In this document: piece by piece, positions 62,166-64,000 of the stretch
How positions within the stretch are numbered: the stretch's first letter is position 1
Layout of the letters: every line of letters starts with the position of its first letter
Assembly (NCBI RefSeq): GCF_003031405.1
Contig: NZ_CP020469.1
Span: 3,348,001-3,412,000, forward strand
Reading direction: 5' to 3'
Length of the DNA: 64,000 bases
Source: Halomonas sp. 'Soap Lake #6'
GTDB taxonomy: Bacteria; Pseudomonadota; Gammaproteobacteria; Pseudomonadales; Halomonadaceae
Program-made: the position numbers and the translations under genes
The notes under the pieces: model-generated
Databases searched by the model: none
The model's input: the letters and a program-made list of their open reading frames with translations, nothing else
What the model was told of the DNA's origin: nothing

Positions 62166-63596
62166 ATGCGGCTGGACAAAATATATGTGGGCGGCGCGTG
62201 GCACGACACCGAGACTGTGGCAGAACAAGACATCATCGATCCTGCGACCGGCAGGTCGATTGGCACACTAGCACTGAGTGGCGCAGCCGATGGCGCTCGA
62301 GCTGTCGCTGCGGCCCGAGGAGCATTTGATGCTTGGTCTGAAACCCCGGTAGCAGAGCGTAAGGCTGTGCTGGAGCGTGTTCTTACCTGCTATAAGGCCC
62401 GCTGGGATGATCTTGCGGCCGCCATAACCCGTGAAATGGGCGCTCCGGCCAAAATGTCGGCGGCTGCACAGGTTGGCGCCGGATACGGGCACCTGAAAGA
62501 CTTTGCCGCAGCTATCAACAAAGTCCCCTGGGTCAGCACGCCCGATGTGGGCGACGGAAATGTTCGGATCATGATGGCACCAATGGGGGTTACGGTGCTG
62601 ATCACCCCTTGGAACTGGCCGATGAACCAGATCGCCCTCAAAGTGGGCGCGGCACTAGCGGCAGGCTGCACAATGGTACTCAAGCCCTCTGAACTCGCTC
62701 CCCTTTCTGCTCAGATTTTCGCCGAAGTTATGGAAGCCGCCGATGTACCACCAGGCGTGTTCAACATGGTCTTCGGCACTGGGCCAGATCTGGGCGAGGC
62801 ACTGGTGCGGCATCCCGATGTAGCCGCAGTATCGCTGACCGGCTCAACGCGAGCCGGTGCTGCCGTTTCCCATGCCGCTGCAGACGATATCAAACGTGTC
62901 AGTCTAGAACTGGGGGGCAAGGGGGCATGTCTTGTGTTCGCTGATGCCGATCCTGTAGCGGCGGGCGAGGAAACAGCCGTTTCCATGTTCCGTAATACCG
63001 GTCAATCCTGCAATGCTCCATCAAGGATGCTGGTCGAGCGCAGCATCTATGAGCAAGTGGTCGAGTCAGTCGCGAATGTGGCACGCGATTTCGTTGTGGG
63101 CAACCCGGCCGAGCCCGAAACCCAGATGGGTCCTTTAGCCAACAAAGCTCAGTTCGAACGCGTAAAAGAGTTTCTGATCAAGGGTAAGGAAGAGGCTCGG
63201 CTAGTTACTGGCGGCGGCGCGACCGAGGATGGCGGATTCTTTGTCGAGCCAACTGTCTTTGCCGATGTGAATAATGAGATGGTCATTGCACGGGAAGAAA
63301 TCTTTGGTCCAGTGCTCTCTATAATTCCCTTCGACACGGAAGAAGAGGCCATCGCCATAGCTAATGACAGCCCCTATGGCCTGGCGGCTTATCTTTGGAC
63401 GCAGGATCCTAACCGAATCCAACGACTGACCCACAAACTGCGTAGTGGCATGGTTAGACTGAATGGCACAGATATCCCATTCGGTGCGCCTTTTGGAGGC
63501 TTTCGTCAGTCCGGCATCGGCCGAGAGGGAGGCGTTTGGGGGATCGAGGAGTTCCTAGAGATCAAGGCAGTCAGCGGCTGGCCCGAAGTTAACTGA
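62166..63596 (+). CDS. Aldehyde dehydrogenase, substrate unknown
   Basis: 476 residues; GGAGG precedes the ATG. Motifs ITPWNWPMNQIALK, LELGGKGACLVF and FRNTGQSCNAPSRM with the catalytic Cys, FGGFRQSGIGREGG near the end. It differs clearly from the other four ALDHs in the window. Set between two GntR genes, with a striking terminator after it. Confidence 0.88.
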   Translation: MRLDKIYVGGAWHDTETVAEQDIIDPATGRSIGTLALSGAADGARAVAAARGAFDAWSETPVAERKAVLERVLTCYKARWDDLAAAITREMGAPAKMSAAAQVGAGYGHLKDFAAAINKVPWVSTPDVGDGNVRIMMAPMGVTVLITPWNWPMNQIALKVGAALAAGCTMVLKPSELAPLSAQIFAEVMEAADVPPGVFNMVFGTGPDLGEALVRHPDVAAVSLTGSTRAGAAVSHAAADDIKRVSLELGGKGACLVFADADPVAAGEETAVSMFRNTGQSCNAPSRMLVERSIYEQVVESVANVARDFVVGNPAEPETQMGPLANKAQFERVKEFLIKGKEEARLVTGGGATEDGGFFVEPTVFADVNNEMVIAREEIFGPVLSIIPFDTEEEAIAIANDSPYGLAAYLWTQDPNRIQRLTHKLRSGMVRLNGTDIPFGAPFGGFRQSGIGREGGVWGIEEFLEIKAVSGWPEVN

Positions 63597-63605
63597 ACTC
63601 GAAGT

Positions 63606-63653
63606 CACCAGAGCTCAAGGCCGCCAAGTATTTGGCGGCCTTGAGCTCTGGTG
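63606..63653. terminator. 22-bp perfect hairpin between convergent genes
   Basis: Two 22-base arms (63606-63627 and 63632-63653) are exact complements around a GTAT loop. The arms hold CAAGGCCGCCAA and its complement. There is no U tract on either side, but its place between convergent genes fits bidirectional termination. Confidence 0.8.
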
Positions 63654-63680
63654 CTGCCTGCAAACTATGATGAACTTCCC

Positions 63681-64000
63681 TTAGGCAGGTACTAGCGCTG
63701 CGCGAAAGGCCTCTTTCCCCGCGAGGGCCAGTCCCTCCTGAATATCCGCCACCAGCGCCTTAGACAGCGATTCTAGGTTTCGCTGTCTCAAGGCCGTCAA
63801 TATTTCCTTATGTCGATCAATGCAGTAATGCTCTTTATGTGTAGACATCATCTGACGTTGAAACGGACCTAGTTGTAGCCAGATACTCTCCACCAGCGGC
63901 ATTGCTGCCTGATCGGGGTTGAGGCAGTACAACACCCGGTGAAAAGCTTGGTTGAGTCGCGTCATCTCCACTGGATCATTATCCACGACTGCACCATCAA
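63681..64000 (-). CDS. GntR-family regulator, FCD domain (5' end outside the window)
   Basis: The frame is open to the right edge, so only the C-terminal FCD part is seen. LNQAFHRVLYCLNPD, then VESIWLQLGPFQRQMM and a DRHKEILTALRQRN helix match the FCD fold and resemble the regulator at 61229 (IETLWLQVGPFLRQF). The DNA-binding domain lies beyond the edge. It is convergent with the 62166 dehydrogenase. Confidence 0.85.
   Translation of the reverse strand, partial: DGAVVDNDPVEMTRLNQAFHRVLYCLNPDQAAMPLVESIWLQLGPFQRQMMSTHKEHYCIDRHKEILTALRQRNLESLSKALVADIQEGLALAGKEAFRAALVPA

Overview
The window looks like a chromosomal segment of a moderately halophilic gammaproteobacterium of the Halomonas/Vreelandella group. 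I infer this from the character of the proteins and from the mix of genes: denitrification control, polyamine catabolism, NhaC-type antiporters, an ectoine-hydrolase-like M24 protein and a DadA-like oxidase under a glycine riboswitch. Genes are dense on both strands. I saw no rRNA, tRNA, CRISPR array, insertion sequence or phage gene. Region 1 (1-15.6 kb) is an anaerobic and nitrogen-oxide block: the 3' end of ubiV, anaerobic ribonucleotide reductase (nrdD split from its glycyl-radical domain, then nrdG), the nitric-oxide sensor nsrR with its likely targets nnrS and hmp, ubiT, sirB, two poorly known genes, the nitrate sensor pair narXL, and two NarK-type porters around a universal stress protein. 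FNR/ANR-like, NsrR-like and NarL-like sites can be read directly. No nitrate reductase genes follow the porters. Region 2 (15.6-20.5 kb) is a tripartite tricarboxylate-type uptake system (tctC, tctA, tctB) plus an MFS carrier. Region 3 (20.5-48.5 kb) is a nitrogen-rich carbon catabolism island. gabT, gabD and a permease stand divergent from a MocR-type regulator. The gamma-glutamyl putrescine route (puuA, puuB, puuC, puuD, puuR), an SpuC-type transaminase, an NhaC antiporter and a creatinase/ectoine-hydrolase-like protein follow. A second set joins agmatine deiminase, another NhaC antiporter, an omega-transaminase, an M20 carbamoylase, a second PuuC-like dehydrogenase and a LuxR regulator. Both sets can deliver GABA to gabTD. 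The second set suggests a putrescine-independent carbamoyl route for agmatine. Region 4 (48.6-54.6 kb) has housekeeping and miscellaneous genes: a ZipA-like protein, the ABC-F ATPase YbiT, a CbiX-like chelatase, ChaC, a small membrane protein, and a tandem glycine riboswitch in front of a DadA-like oxidase. Region 5 (54.7-64 kb) is a second catabolic cluster of unknown substrate: two aldehyde dehydrogenases, an SDR, a 3-hydroxyacyl-CoA-dehydrogenase-like enzyme, an Asp/Glu-racemase-fold enzyme with one catalytic cysteine, a class III transaminase, a class I glutamine amidotransferase and two related FCD-type GntR regulators, the last cut by the window edge. Short tandem repeats with units of 11 to 20 bases recur between genes across the window.
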